Below, one piece after another: positions 8,202 to 15,946 of a DNA stretch of 42,946 nucleotides; within the stretch, counting starts at the first letter, position 1, and each line of letters begins with the position of its first letter. The stretch comes from Oscillospiraceae bacterium (GTDB lineage: Bacteria; Bacillota; Clostridia; Oscillospirales; Ruminococcaceae): assembly GCA_031282245.1 (NCBI GenBank), contig JAITEB010000024.1:1-42946 (forward strand). Reading direction: 5' to 3'. The position numbers were made by a program, and so were the translations under genes. Below the pieces are notes generated by a model, which worked only from the letters and a program-made list of their open reading frames with translations, was not told the DNA's origin and ran no database searches.

Positions 8202-9984
8202 CAATGCCCTGCGCGGCGTTCCAGCGGTCATCCTCCCGCATCATTTGCTCGTACTGATAGGGGTTGTTGATAAAGCCAAGCTCGCACAGCACAGATGGGC
8301 AAACAGTCGGCCTTGCGACGATAAAAGCGGTTTTCTGCACGCTGCGCTCAAGCCGGCCGGCGCTTACGCAGATTGCTGTTAAAAGGGAAGACGCAAGGCT
8401 TTTGGAACCGGGAGTGAAGTAATGGATTTCCGTGCCCTCGCTGCGCGCGCCGTTTGAGTTTTCGGCCGTGCTGTTGATGTGTATGGAAATAAACAAATCC
8501 GGCCGCACCTGCTCCGAAAGGGCCGCCCTGTCCATAAGCTCGACAAAAGTATCATCCTCGCGGGTCATATATACCTCCGCGCCAAGCTTTGTCAAGACCG
8601 CTTCGGCTTTTCTGGCAATGTCGAGATTAAAATCTTTCTCGACAGGGCCGTTTTCGCCCCCGGGAGGGCCGAGCGCTCCGGGATCTTTGCCGCCGTGACC
8701 GGGGTCAAGCATGATTATCAGCCCGTCTAAAGGGCTGTCCGGATCGGATGAAAGAACGGGCTTCGGCCTGATATTCAAAACTGTGCCGCCGCCGCTGTAG
8801 TCAATGCCGTAGCCCCAGACCGTCTGTCCTTCCCGGAGTTCTAAGCTAATCCGGAGGCCATTGCTGATTGCCGTTATATCGGCGGAACCGAAAATGCCGC
8901 TGCTTTGTTCAATATTTTTGAGAAAAGCAGCGACGGGGGCAAGATTGCCGACGCCAAAAAATTCTGCGGAGAAAACGCCGGCTTCTTGGTCATAACTGAC
9001 GACATAGGCGGCGTTTTCCGCGCCTTTTAAGTTTATGCTCTCGCCTTTGAAGTCGCTGGAAAAACTGAGCGAAACCTGAGACTTCGGCTTGTAAGTCCCT
9101 GTAACGACTTCGACGGCGCTTTTCGCCACGAACCCGCCGCTGGAAAGCTGGAACATATCGGCGGTCTGACCGGTTATTTTATCTGTGCTGGAAGCGTCCA
9201 TAACGCTGAAATAATCATAGCTTTTTTCGGCGCTTTTATAGACGTTGGTCATATAGTCCCTGGCGCGAACCTCGCCCTGAGCCATCCAGCCCACAGTATA
9301 AATTTCCCCGTTGGATTCGTATTCGCTCGTTTCGCCTTCCCAGTCAAGAGTATATCTGACCTTTCCCATATTTTTGACAAGTTTTTCATCGGCGTCATAC
9401 GGCGCGACGACTTTGCCCTCAAACCTGGCGGGAAGCCCGTATCCGGCTTCTTCCGCCTGCTTAAGCTCAATGCGCATGTCCAGCAGGTTTGCCGAAACCT
9501 CCGCGCCGGAGGGCGCCGTGCAGTAAAAATAATATATCTCCCCTGTTTTTATAACATCGGAAACCAAAGGGTACATGGAGTCCTGTAAAATTTCGTCAAC
9601 AGGTTCGGGCGCGGTTCTGGGAGGGTCTTCCCCCGGCGGGATATAATTGATATAAATATCTATGCCGCTCTCGCCGGGCTGGGAGAATTCAAAATAATTG
9701 CGGCCCGGCTTAAGGCTGACATAGGCGCCAAAACTGCCGTTTTCCGCCCGGTAGGCGATATCCTCGCCGTTGACGAGCAGGTTTTTTTCGGGATAGGCCA
9801 CGCCCATTATATAATAATTTTCGCTTCTCACAGTAATTTCCTGCGTCGGCCTTGAGATATAAAATCCCGGTCTGATGGTAAAATCGGGTTCGCGGCCTTC
9901 CGCGGCGGCGGGGAAAGCCGCCGCTATAAAAATTATCATAGCGCAGGCCAGCGCGCCGGAAAATTTTATAGGGGAATTTTTCAC
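8170..9984 (-). CDS. Secreted N-acetylmuramoyl-L-alanine amidase
   Basis: This is a cell-wall hydrolase that cleaves the bond between N-acetylmuramic acid and L-alanine. The 604-residue protein begins with a signal-peptide-like segment (SGALACAMIIFIAAAFPAAA). A long extracellular region without a recognised domain follows. The C-terminal Amidase_3 domain (about residues 425-604) has zinc ligands in DPGHGG, EKDFN and SIHIN, and the catalytic glutamate in CELGFINN. The start is GTG with an AAGGAG ribosome site ten bases upstream. An LDPGHG-type domain at the C-terminus is typical of secreted clostridial amidases, and the N-terminal part may bind the wall. Its end overlaps udp in opposite orientation, so no terminator separates them. 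Confidence 0.93.
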   Translation of the reverse strand: MKNSPIKFSGALACAMIIFIAAAFPAAAEGREPDFTIRPGFYISRPTQEITVRSENYYIMGVAYPEKNLLVNGEDIAYRAENGSFGAYVSLKPGRNYFEFSQPGESGIDIYINYIPPGEDPPRTAPEPVDEILQDSMYPLVSDVIKTGEIYYFYCTAPSGAEVSANLLDMRIELKQAEEAGYGLPARFEGKVVAPYDADEKLVKNMGKVRYTLDWEGETSEYESNGEIYTVGWMAQGEVRARDYMTNVYKSAEKSYDYFSVMDASSTDKITGQTADMFQLSSGGFVAKSAVEVVTGTYKPKSQVSLSFSSDFKGESINLKGAENAAYVVSYDQEAGVFSAEFFGVGNLAPVAAFLKNIEQSSGIFGSADITAISNGLRISLELREGQTVWGYGIDYSGGGTVLNIRPKPVLSSDPDSPLDGLIIMLDPGHGGKDPGALGPPGGENGPVEKDFNLDIARKAEAVLTKLGAEVYMTREDDTFVELMDRAALSEQVRPDLFISIHINSTAENSNGARSEGTEIHYFTPGSKSLASSLLTAICVSAGRLERSVQKTAFIVARPTVCPSVLCELGFINNPYQYEQMMREDDRWNAAQGIVNGVVDLLRE

Positions 9985-10088
9985 AAAATCTGCACTCCTT
10001 TAGATTTGCGGGGGATTTATGTTCTGATTACATTTTATCATATTTTTAGGCATATATAAATAAGAATGTGCAAAATTTTTTAAAAATT

Positions 10089-10155
10089 GCAGATTGGCGT
10101 TTGAGAATATCTGCATAAGATAAAAAAGTCATATTTATAACAAGCGTTATAAATA
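10089..10155 (+). promoter_or_regulatory. Two inverted repeats in the divergent amidase/membrane-protein gap
   Basis: GCAGAT (10089-10094) and ATCTGC (10109-10114) form an inverted repeat with a 14-base spacer. Closer to the membrane-protein start, TATTTATAAC (10132-10141) and GTTATAAATA (10146-10155) form a perfect ten-base inverted repeat around AAGC. The second lies 17 bases before the ATG, where it could be an operator or a translation-blocking hairpin. Function is inference. Confidence 0.35.
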
Positions 10156-10171
10156 AAAAAAACAAGATGGG

Positions 10172-10927
10172 ATGTTGAAAGTTGTGCAATATTTTTTGAT
10201 ATTTGATTCCAGGCTTTCGCCCTGGGAGGGCTTTTCGCTTTTCGGGCCTGCGCACCTGATATGGCTGGCCTGCATAGCGGCTTTCTGCGTTGTATACAGC
10301 CTGCTTTATAAAAAGGCGGACGAAAAAAAGAGGGAAATCATGCGCAAAGCCCTTGCAATCGCTTGCGTTTTACTTGAGGGCGCACGGCATATATTGGCGC
10401 TGTCCGTTGGGCAGGACGATGTTTCGATGATACCTCTGCACCTTTGCGGAATGAGTATTTTTATTAATTTTTGGTACGCTTTCTGGCCGAACAAAACGGC
10501 GGGGGAAATTCTTTACAGCCTGTGCCTTCCGGGAGCGCTTGCGGCTTTGCTTTTCAGCGACTGGACGGTCTACCCTCTCTGGAATTACCAAAGCATACAA
10601 AGCTTTGTGATTCACGCTTTTCACTTTACATTCCCGGTAATGCTTCTGGTTTCCGGGCAAATCCGGCCGAGCGTAAAAAATCTCTGGCGGCCTGTGCTGT
10701 TCCTGCTGATTGTCTGCCCGCCGATATATTTTCTGAACCGGCTTTGGGGGACGAACTTTTTTTTCCTGAGCTGGGCCTCGCCGGGTTCGCCGCTGGAGCC
10801 TTTGCAGAATCTTTTAGGAAATCCCGGCTATCTTTTCGGTTTTGCCGGGCTGCTGCTTGTTATATGGCTTGTTCTGTATCTTCCGTTTATTATTCTTGAT
10901 TCCCGCAAGAAAAGCAAAAGCGCGTAA
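10172..10927 (+). CDS. YwaF-family integral membrane protein
   Basis: This resembles the TIGR02206/YwaF family of membrane proteins of unknown function. The 251-residue protein has about seven hydrophobic segments, and the family-typical MIPLHLCGMSIF motif is at about residues 88-100, with conserved aromatic and histidine residues in FVIHAFHFTFPVM. The ATG at 10172 has a poor ribosome site; a GTG at 10181 is an alternative start. A ten-base-pair inverted repeat lies directly upstream. The gene is divergent from the amidase and ends before a bidirectional terminator shared with the convergent glycosyltransferase gene. No catalytic function can be proposed. Confidence 0.8.
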   Translation: MLKVVQYFLIFDSRLSPWEGFSLFGPAHLIWLACIAAFCVVYSLLYKKADEKKREIMRKALAIACVLLEGARHILALSVGQDDVSMIPLHLCGMSIFINFWYAFWPNKTAGEILYSLCLPGALAALLFSDWTVYPLWNYQSIQSFVIHAFHFTFPVMLLVSGQIRPSVKNLWRPVLFLLIVCPPIYFLNRLWGTNFFFLSWASPGSPLEPLQNLLGNPGYLFGFAGLLLVIWLVLYLPFIILDSRKKSKSA

Positions 10928-10941
10928 ACTGCAAAAAAATG

Positions 10942-10967
10942 AGCCGGAAAAACCCGGCTTATTTTTA
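10942..10967 (+). terminator. Rho-independent terminator between convergent genes
   Basis: AGCCGG (10942-10947) pairs with CCGGCT (10954-10959), and TATTTTTAT follows. An A-run at 10933-10939 on the other side gives a U-tract on the opposite strand, so it may also terminate the glycosyltransferase gene. Confidence 0.75.
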
Positions 10968-10980
10968 TATTATCCTGTTT

Positions 10981-12033
10981 TCAGTTTTTAGCGGCAGGAT
11001 TTTTAAAGACGAGCTTTTTCTGTATAAGATAACTGGCAAAGAAAAGCACAATATCGGTCGCCGCCTTAATAATAATTGCGGGTATAGGAAGCAGCGGCGA
11101 AAGCCAGGTGACCAGAAAGGAGCTTAAAACCAGCTGGACAGCAAACAAAACGGCGTATTTAAAAAAATTGCCGCCCGCCCCGCCTTTGCTTTTGAAAACC
11201 ATTGCGCGATTAAGAGCAAAGTTAAGCAGCCCCGCGCTTATTCGAGCCGCAATGTTTGACCAGAAAGTATGGTTCGGCCAGACATCCCCAGTGGCGCTTA
11301 TCAAAATCTGAAAGACGCTTAAGTCAACGGCGGCGGACAAAACCGACGACAGACCGAATTTAAAAATGCCCATGTAAATTTTAGCCGAATCGCGCACACT
11401 GTGAAAATTTGTCGATTTGTTGCCTTCTATATAGATAGTACTGATAGGCACTTCGATAAAGCGCGCGCCTTTCTCCGCAGCCCAGAAAAGAAAATTCATC
11501 TCAAACTCGAAACGCTCTCCCGGTATGTCAAGGCTTTCCCTCATCAGGCAAAAGGGAATCCCGCGCAGCCCGGTCTGCGTGTCGCTGCAGCGCACGCCGG
11601 ATTTAAGACGGAAAACAGTTCTGGTAATTCTGTTGCCCCACCGGCTTTTAAAAGGCACCTGCGGCAGAGAAAAGTCCCTCACGCCCAAAATAACGCTGTC
11701 AGGGTTTTCCTCAAGGGCGCGCACTGTTTTCAATATGTCCTCCGGGCTGTGCTGCCCGTCCGCGTCCGCCGTGACAATGCCGCAGCCGTAATTTTCCAGC
11801 ACATGCCTGACGGCCGTTTTAAGTCCCGCGCCTTTGCCTTTGTTTACCTCATGCATAAGTACTTCGCAGCCGAAATCTTTTTTTACTTTATCAAAAATAT
11901 ATTGCTGCTTTTCTCCGTTTCCGTCGTCGACAACAATAATTTTAATGTCCGAAAGACCGCGAATTTCTTCTATAAGCTTTATAAAATTTTTCTCCGGTCT
12001 GTAGGCCGGTATCACAAGAACTGGCGTTTCCAT
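10981..12033 (-). CDS. GT2 glycosyltransferase fused to a GtrA membrane domain
   Basis: Residues 1 to about 220 form a GT-A fold family 2 glycosyltransferase of the dolichyl-phosphate-mannose-synthase type: VIPAYRPEKN, VVDDGNGEK, the donor-binding TADADGQHS, and the acceptor-loop region DTQTGLRG. The last 120 residues form a GtrA-like domain with four transmembrane segments. Such fusions usually load a sugar onto a polyprenyl phosphate and move it across the membrane for wall or polymer glycosylation. The frame is open 37 codons further upstream, but the ATG at 12033 has a strong GGGAGG ribosome site and matches family N-termini, giving 350 residues. A divergent promoter lies at 12157-12186. 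Confidence 0.9.
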   Translation of the reverse strand: METPVLVIPAYRPEKNFIKLIEEIRGLSDIKIIVVDDGNGEKQQYIFDKVKKDFGCEVLMHEVNKGKGAGLKTAVRHVLENYGCGIVTADADGQHSPEDILKTVRALEENPDSVILGVRDFSLPQVPFKSRWGNRITRTVFRLKSGVRCSDTQTGLRGIPFCLMRESLDIPGERFEFEMNFLFWAAEKGARFIEVPISTIYIEGNKSTNFHSVRDSAKIYMGIFKFGLSSVLSAAVDLSVFQILISATGDVWPNHTFWSNIAARISAGLLNFALNRAMVFKSKGGAGGNFFKYAVLFAVQLVLSSFLVTWLSPLLPIPAIIIKAATDIVLFFASYLIQKKLVFKNPAAKN

Positions 12034-12156
12034 TTGATTCCTCCCATAGTGGCGGCTTTTTAAAAAATCATACCTCAAAAACCAGCAAAAGTAAAGAGTC
12101 TGAATTTTATAAATAAACGCTACGCTATTATTCGACAAAAACAACTAAAATATTAT

Positions 12157-12186
12157 ATAATATTTGTGCAAAAATGCGATTGACAA
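12157..12186 (-). promoter_or_regulatory. Minus-strand promoter of the glycosyltransferase gene
   Basis: Read on the minus strand, TTGTCA (12186-12181) and TATTAT (12162-12157) are separated by 18 bases, giving a leader of about 115 bases before the glycosyltransferase start. The -35 hexamer overlaps the plus-strand TTGACA at 12180-12185, so the two promoters may compete. Confidence 0.5.
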
Positions 12187-12208
12187 TTTGCCAATAAATT
12201 ATTATTAT
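12180..12208 (+). promoter_or_regulatory. Consensus sigma-A promoter facing a gene-free region
   Basis: A perfect -35 TTGACA (12180-12185), a 17-base spacer and TATTAT (12203-12208) make one of the best promoters in the window. No coding region with a ribosome site follows. The next plus-strand gene starts 650 bases on, beyond two terminator-like structures. This supports a small non-coding transcript from about 12215. Confidence 0.65.
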
Positions 12209-12214
12209 TAAAAC

Positions 12215-12402
12215 ATAAGCTTAAGCAAAATAATTGCTCGCAATTTTGAAAATAATCTGAGTAAAGCGCAACTAACAATAAACTAATATGCCGGCAAGTG
12301 GATTTATCCAAGCACGCTTTTTATTGAAACGCTCAAAAACAAAATATTACTTTCAACTTAACAAATATTAATCAATAAAAGTTTGCGCTTACTCAGTTTT
12401 TA
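12215..12402 (+). ncRNA. Candidate structured small RNA, possibly 6S-like
   Basis: A predicted transcript of about 188 bases starts after the promoter at 12180-12208. Its main feature is a long closing stem: CTGAGTAAAGCGCAAC (12257-12272) pairs almost perfectly with GTTTGCGCTTACTCAG (12381-12396), and a five-base U-tract (12397-12401) follows at once. Further pairing is possible inside, for example TAATAT with ATATTA, and GTGGAT with ATCCA near the middle. Length, own promoter, long rod-like shape and terminal U-tract recall bacterial 6S RNA, but this was judged by eye. A miniature inverted-repeat element is the main alternative, though that would not explain the promoter. Confidence 0.45.
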
Positions 12403-12616
12403 TATAAATATTTCTTTATTTGGGATGTGATGCCATTACAGTAATCAGTGACGTTCCGAAAGTTACTCTCAGCGGCGGAGAACGGCAAGAAAGCAAACGC
12501 GATTCAAACAATTCAGCAAGCCCAATGTCTTTTTTACGATTGCGCTAACGCCCGTCAGAAATATTTACCAATAATATTGCAGTACTCTTTCTTTCTTCAT
12601 TTTATATTGTCTCTTG
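12403..12616 (+). other. Gene-free stretch upstream of a terminator
   Basis: No supported gene is seen here. Short open frames exist, including a 113-codon one starting at 12448, but it runs straight through the hairpin at 12617-12657, lacks a ribosome site and resembles nothing. The stretch could be the 3-prime part of a readthrough transcript from the small-RNA promoter, or decayed sequence. Confidence 0.4.
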
Positions 12617-12657
12617 AAAAAAGCCCCTGCTTTTGTTTTGCAAAGCAGGGGCTTTTG
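12617..12657 (+). terminator. Strong bidirectional terminator
   Basis: GCCCCTGCTTT (12623-12633) pairs perfectly with AAAGCAGGGGC (12642-12652). An A-run precedes it and TTTT follows, so it works on paper in both directions. No gene ends just before it, so it probably ends a transcript from the small-RNA region and insulates the spore-protein gene. Confidence 0.8.
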
Positions 12658-12857
12658 ATATTTTCAGATGATTTGGGGGAAAATATCAAAACCGGCGCCC
12701 GAAAAATTCAGTCGGATATTAGCAAATCGAATAAATATTTGTTTCCTGAAATTGCTTATAATAAAAAATGCATGTTTGGATTAAAATAATAAAGCAAACG
12801 CGGAGTAAAACACTTTTTTTTCAAAAGTGCAAAATAAAAAGGAGATAAACAAACACT

Positions 12858-13052
12858 ATGGCTAAGAGCAGCAAAATAGTTGTGCCGGAAGCGCGCGAAG
12901 CTCTCAACCGATTCAAAGTTGAAGCAGCCAGCGAAGTAGGCGTAAACCTCAAAAACGGCTACAATGGCGACCTCACGTCTAAGCAGGCCGGTTCTATCGG
13001 CGGCCAGATGGTCAAAAAAATGATCCAGGCTTACGAACAGTCTGTTAAGTAA
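12858..13052 (+). CDS. Alpha/beta-type small acid-soluble spore protein
   Basis: This 64-residue protein belongs to the family that coats and protects DNA in the dormant spore core. The two conserved blocks are visible: the germination-protease cleavage region FKVEAASEVGVN, and the C-terminal DNA-binding block NGDLTSKQAGSIGGQMVKKM. A strong AAAAAGGAG ribosome site lies ten bases before the ATG. It is monocistronic, between the terminator at 12617-12657 and the next at 13174-13201. Expression should be in the forespore under sigma-G, but no convincing sigma-G promoter was found in the 200-base leader. A small hairpin (CACTTTT/AAAAGTG) lies in the leader at about 12810-12828. The gene is direct evidence for endospore formation. 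Confidence 0.97.
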   Translation: MAKSSKIVVPEAREALNRFKVEAASEVGVNLKNGYNGDLTSKQAGSIGGQMVKKMIQAYEQSVK

Positions 13053-13173
13053 TTTTGACCCAAAGAGTCCCAGCTTTTTTCAGATTACAAGACCTTCTTT
13101 AAAGAAATAATAAGGCTTTTATTTAGAAAAAGCCGCAGGAAGTTCAATTCAATTATATTCGCCTGACAAAATG

Positions 13174-13201
13174 AGGGCGCGCCGTTTTTGCGGCGCGCCC
13201 T
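13174..13201 (-). terminator. GC-rich terminator between the spore-protein gene and nth
   Basis: An eleven-base stem, AGGGCGCGCCG (13174-13184) with CGGCGCGCCCT (13191-13201), encloses TTTTTG. T-rich sequence lies on both sides, so it may terminate endonuclease III transcripts on the minus strand and spore-protein transcripts on the plus strand. Confidence 0.75.
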
Positions 13202-13215
13202 TACTTTGTTTATTA

Positions 13216-13902
13216 TTACCGCTTTTCAGATTTCCGGTCTTCGGACTGAAAAAAATCACAAAGCCCGGAAAGGACGCAATCTCCGCAGCGCGGCCGCCTT
13301 GCCGCGCACACCGCTCTTCCATGCAGCACAAGCCGGTGGCAGAAGTCGTTTGATTTCTGCGGGTCAAGTATTTCCCGGAGCTGAGTTTCAACTTTGAGCG
13401 GGTTTGGCGAATCAGCCAAACCCAGCAGGTTTGTTATGCGTATGCAGTGAGTGTCGCAGACGACGGCGGGCTTTTTATAAATGTCCCCCATAATAAGATT
13501 GGCGGTTTTGCGGCCAACGCCGGGAAGGGCCGTCAGCTTTTCAATAGAGTCCGGCACAGCGCCGCCATACTCGTCCATAAGCTTTGCGCACATGTTGACT
13601 ATATCGCGCGCCTTGGTTTTGAAAAGTCCGCAGGATTTTATGATTTTCTCTATGTCCCCGGGGTTTGCGGCGGCAAAGTCCGCAACGCTTTTGTATTTTT
13701 CAAAAAGCGTCTTCGTGACTATGTTTACCCGGAAATCCGTGCACTGCGCGGCAAGACGAGTCGCAATCAGCAGCTCGTGCGGCTTTATGTAGGAAAGCTG
13801 ACACAGCGCAGCGGGATATTCTTTTTCAAGAGCGGCCACAATTGCGGCGGCTTTTTCTTTTTTGTTTATTTCTTCCACTTGCGAATCAACCCGCTTTCTC
13901 AT
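13216..13902 (-). CDS. nth: Endonuclease III
   Basis: This is a DNA base-excision-repair glycosylase and AP lyase acting on oxidised pyrimidines. The helix-hairpin-helix LPGVGRKTANLI carries the catalytic lysine, and CDTHC carries the catalytic aspartate. The iron-sulfur cluster motif C-x6-C-x2-C-x5-C (CAARRPRCGDCVLSGLC) is intact at the C-terminus. The frame is open 30 codons upstream, but the ATG at 13902 overlaps the previous stop codon as ATGA and matches family length (228 residues), so it is preferred. It is the last gene of a five-gene minus-strand operon whose other members have no obvious link to DNA repair. Confidence 0.95.
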   Translation of the reverse strand: MRKRVDSQVEEINKKEKAAAIVAALEKEYPAALCQLSYIKPHELLIATRLAAQCTDFRVNIVTKTLFEKYKSVADFAAANPGDIEKIIKSCGLFKTKARDIVNMCAKLMDEYGGAVPDSIEKLTALPGVGRKTANLIMGDIYKKPAVVCDTHCIRITNLLGLADSPNPLKVETQLREILDPQKSNDFCHRLVLHGRAVCAARRPRCGDCVLSGLCDFFQSEDRKSEKR

Positions 13903-14561
13903 AGATGAAGCCTTCGTTTCAGTTCCAGCCAAATCACGTCGCCCTTGAACAGAATGACCGCCGCCATCGAAATAAGGCTTCCCGCAACGCATACGATAGA
14001 GGGGATCATATCTTCCATCAGATTTGTGAGGATAAAAATCACCGGAACAATGCCGAAAAGCGCGTCTATCATGATATAAAGCACAATATTGTCAAAACCC
14101 CATTTGAGAACATAAGTCAGCACCCCCAAAGCGGCGACGGCGGAAATACAGAGAATGGGCACGACATAGCCTATGCTCCATTTTCTCCAGCCCGTGAGCA
14201 GATCCCACGCAACGCTGATGGTCGAGGCCAGAAACACCTGATAAATTACGGTTTTGGGGATGTTTTTCCTCTTTTTTACCGCAAAGAAAAGACAAACCCA
14301 GGCGCAGATTATGCCTCCGACAACAAAGGCCGACCAATGGCCGCTGCTTTTCAACAGAAGATTCACCGCAACGGAAATAACCGCCGCCGCGATTGAGCCA
14401 AGCATCATGCACCTGAAGAAAAAATTATATTCTTTATAAATAGTGGGAATGTTCGGGAAAACATCCTCGCTTCCAGCTTCGTTGGTCAATTCGGATTGGC
14501 AGAGCGGGCACTTTTCGCCGCTTCCGGCGACGCTGACCCCGCAAATATTACAATATTTCAT
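13899..14561 (-). CDS. Zinc-ribbon membrane protein (DUF6320-like)
   Basis: This 220-residue protein starts with a zinc ribbon (Cys4, Cys7, Cys18, Cys21) and continues with about six hydrophobic segments. The overall layout matches the DUF6320 family of Clostridia, whose function is not known to me. The ATG has an AGGAGG ribosome site. It starts 17 bases after the acyltransferase stop and ends in a four-base overlap with nth. Position suggests it works with the acyltransferase and esterase, perhaps at the membrane, but this is inference from gene order only. Confidence 0.78.
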   Translation of the reverse strand: MKYCNICGVSVAGSGEKCPLCQSELTNEAGSEDVFPNIPTIYKEYNFFFRCMMLGSIAAAVISVAVNLLLKSSGHWSAFVVGGIICAWVCLFFAVKKRKNIPKTVIYQVFLASTISVAWDLLTGWRKWSIGYVVPILCISAVAALGVLTYVLKWGFDNIVLYIMIDALFGIVPVIFILTNLMEDMIPSIVCVAGSLISMAAVILFKGDVIWLELKRRLHL

Positions 14562-14578
14562 AATTTAGAAGTCCTCCT

Positions 14579-15850
14579 TTATTTCCATCCGTCAAATTGA
14601 TTCGCCGTGATTTCAACGGGAAGGCCCATTTTTGCCAGCGTCCTGAAAAAGTGCTTTTGAATGTCCGTTGATACAAAATGATCCAGAAAATTCACGGTCA
14701 TGTTATTTCGGAAAGAGCAAACGCAAGCCTGAATTTTCTTTGTGCTGCTCATAACGTCAAAAATCCGTATATATTTTGCGTATTCGTCCGGAAGATCCAC
14801 ACGCCCGACGTTTGACAAAGTTCCGGTCGTGGAGCGCTCTGAATAATAATAACCAAGGCGCACAAAAGGGTCTTTTATCACGAGCGGCAGGGCGCGGACA
14901 AGAAGATTGTGCTCCATTGCGGCCAGGGAGTTCATTCTGTGGGCAAGCATTTCGGCAGTGAGGTTCTTTTGAAAGCTCTCTGCGACCGCGGCAGTTACAG
15001 ACTCCAGATCCTTGGGGCTTTTGCTGAAATTATAGCTGACGTTAAAAGCCCCGAAAAAATTGCGCATGGTTTCCGAAGCGAAAAAATTGCGCAAATTCAC
15101 AGGGATGCAAATATTCACCGGCTTTTTTTCTTCTTTTATGGACATGGTTTCGTGTATCGAACAGATAAGAACCGCCGTGAGAAAGACAGTGACCGAAGTC
15201 TTAAACTTTCTGGCAAGCTCCAGCGTTTTGTCAACGGGAATCAGCCCTCCTATCACCTTTACCCGGTTGCCGGGGAGACGGTGCCCCTTCACGCGGCAGG
15301 CGAACTTGTCGATTATGTTCTGTTTTTCTTTCGGATTATAATATTTCTGAAAACTGTCCGCCATTTTTTCCGAATCCGAAGCGCCGTCGCCGGAATAAGG
15401 GGGAATCTGCGCAAATTCGTCTTTATATCTGCCTGCGATATAATTGCACACCAGCATTTTCAAAAAAGCAAGCGCGCCGGTTCCGTCCGAAAGCGCGTGG
15501 AAAATCTCCAGATTTATGCGATTTTTATAAAAACTTACCTCAAACAGAAGCCCCGCGGTGTTTTTGTCGTATATCGGGCTGCAAACTTCTTTGCTTTCCC
15601 GGACGGCAACGGGACGCCGGCCCGTCGGTTCCATGTAATACCAGAACAGGCCGTGCTTAAGCACAACCAAATAGCCGGGGAAATATGCAACGGTCTTGTC
15701 CAGGGCCTTTTGCAGGATTTCCTGTTCTATGTCTTCATAAAGCTCGCAGGCAAAGCGGAAAACTTTGGGATCCGCATCGTCGCAGGTGGGCGGGAAAACT
15801 TTTGCCGCATTGTCAAGCTTGAACCAAAGCGAATTCTTTTTCGGACTCAA
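14579..15850 (-). CDS. Condensation-fold acyltransferase (alcohol acetyltransferase-like)
   Basis: This protein looks like a CoA-dependent acyltransferase of the condensation/alcohol-acetyltransferase superfamily. The catalytic HxxxDG motif is present as FHALSDGTG (His118), and a downstream STTGTLSNVG segment resembles the structural motif near the active-site tunnel. The first histidine of the usual HHxxxDG is replaced by phenylalanine, which many family members tolerate. A TTG at 15850 with GGAG ten bases upstream is preferred, giving 423 residues; an ATG at 15916 would add 22 residues that look unlike the family. The substrate is unknown. It lies between an esterase gene and a membrane-protein gene in a TetR-headed operon. 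Confidence 0.75.
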   Translation of the reverse strand: MSPKKNSLWFKLDNAAKVFPPTCDDADPKVFRFACELYEDIEQEILQKALDKTVAYFPGYLVVLKHGLFWYYMEPTGRRPVAVRESKEVCSPIYDKNTAGLLFEVSFYKNRINLEIFHALSDGTGALAFLKMLVCNYIAGRYKDEFAQIPPYSGDGASDSEKMADSFQKYYNPKEKQNIIDKFACRVKGHRLPGNRVKVIGGLIPVDKTLELARKFKTSVTVFLTAVLICSIHETMSIKEEKKPVNICIPVNLRNFFASETMRNFFGAFNVSYNFSKSPKDLESVTAAVAESFQKNLTAEMLAHRMNSLAAMEHNLLVRALPLVIKDPFVRLGYYYSERSTTGTLSNVGRVDLPDEYAKYIRIFDVMSSTKKIQACVCSFRNNMTVNFLDHFVSTDIQKHFFRTLAKMGLPVEITANQFDGWK

Positions 15851-15946
15851 AATTTTTACACTCCATTTTATTAATTTATTTTGCTTAATGCAAATTATAC
15901 GCCGGCGCGCTCCCACAGACGCGAAGCTTCAAAAAAGCGCCCGCCC

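Noticed and set aside
12448-12789. 113-codon frame in the gap before the spore-protein gene
   Set aside because: It reads through a strong terminator hairpin, lacks a ribosome site and has no recognisable features.
12658-12857. Possible sigma-G promoter for the spore-protein gene
   Set aside because: GAATA and CTTATAATA elements exist but their spacing (about 21 bases) does not fit the expected 17-18.
14909-15874. 321-codon plus-strand frame opposite the acyltransferase gene
   Set aside because: The opposite strand has family motifs; this frame has none and no fitting start.
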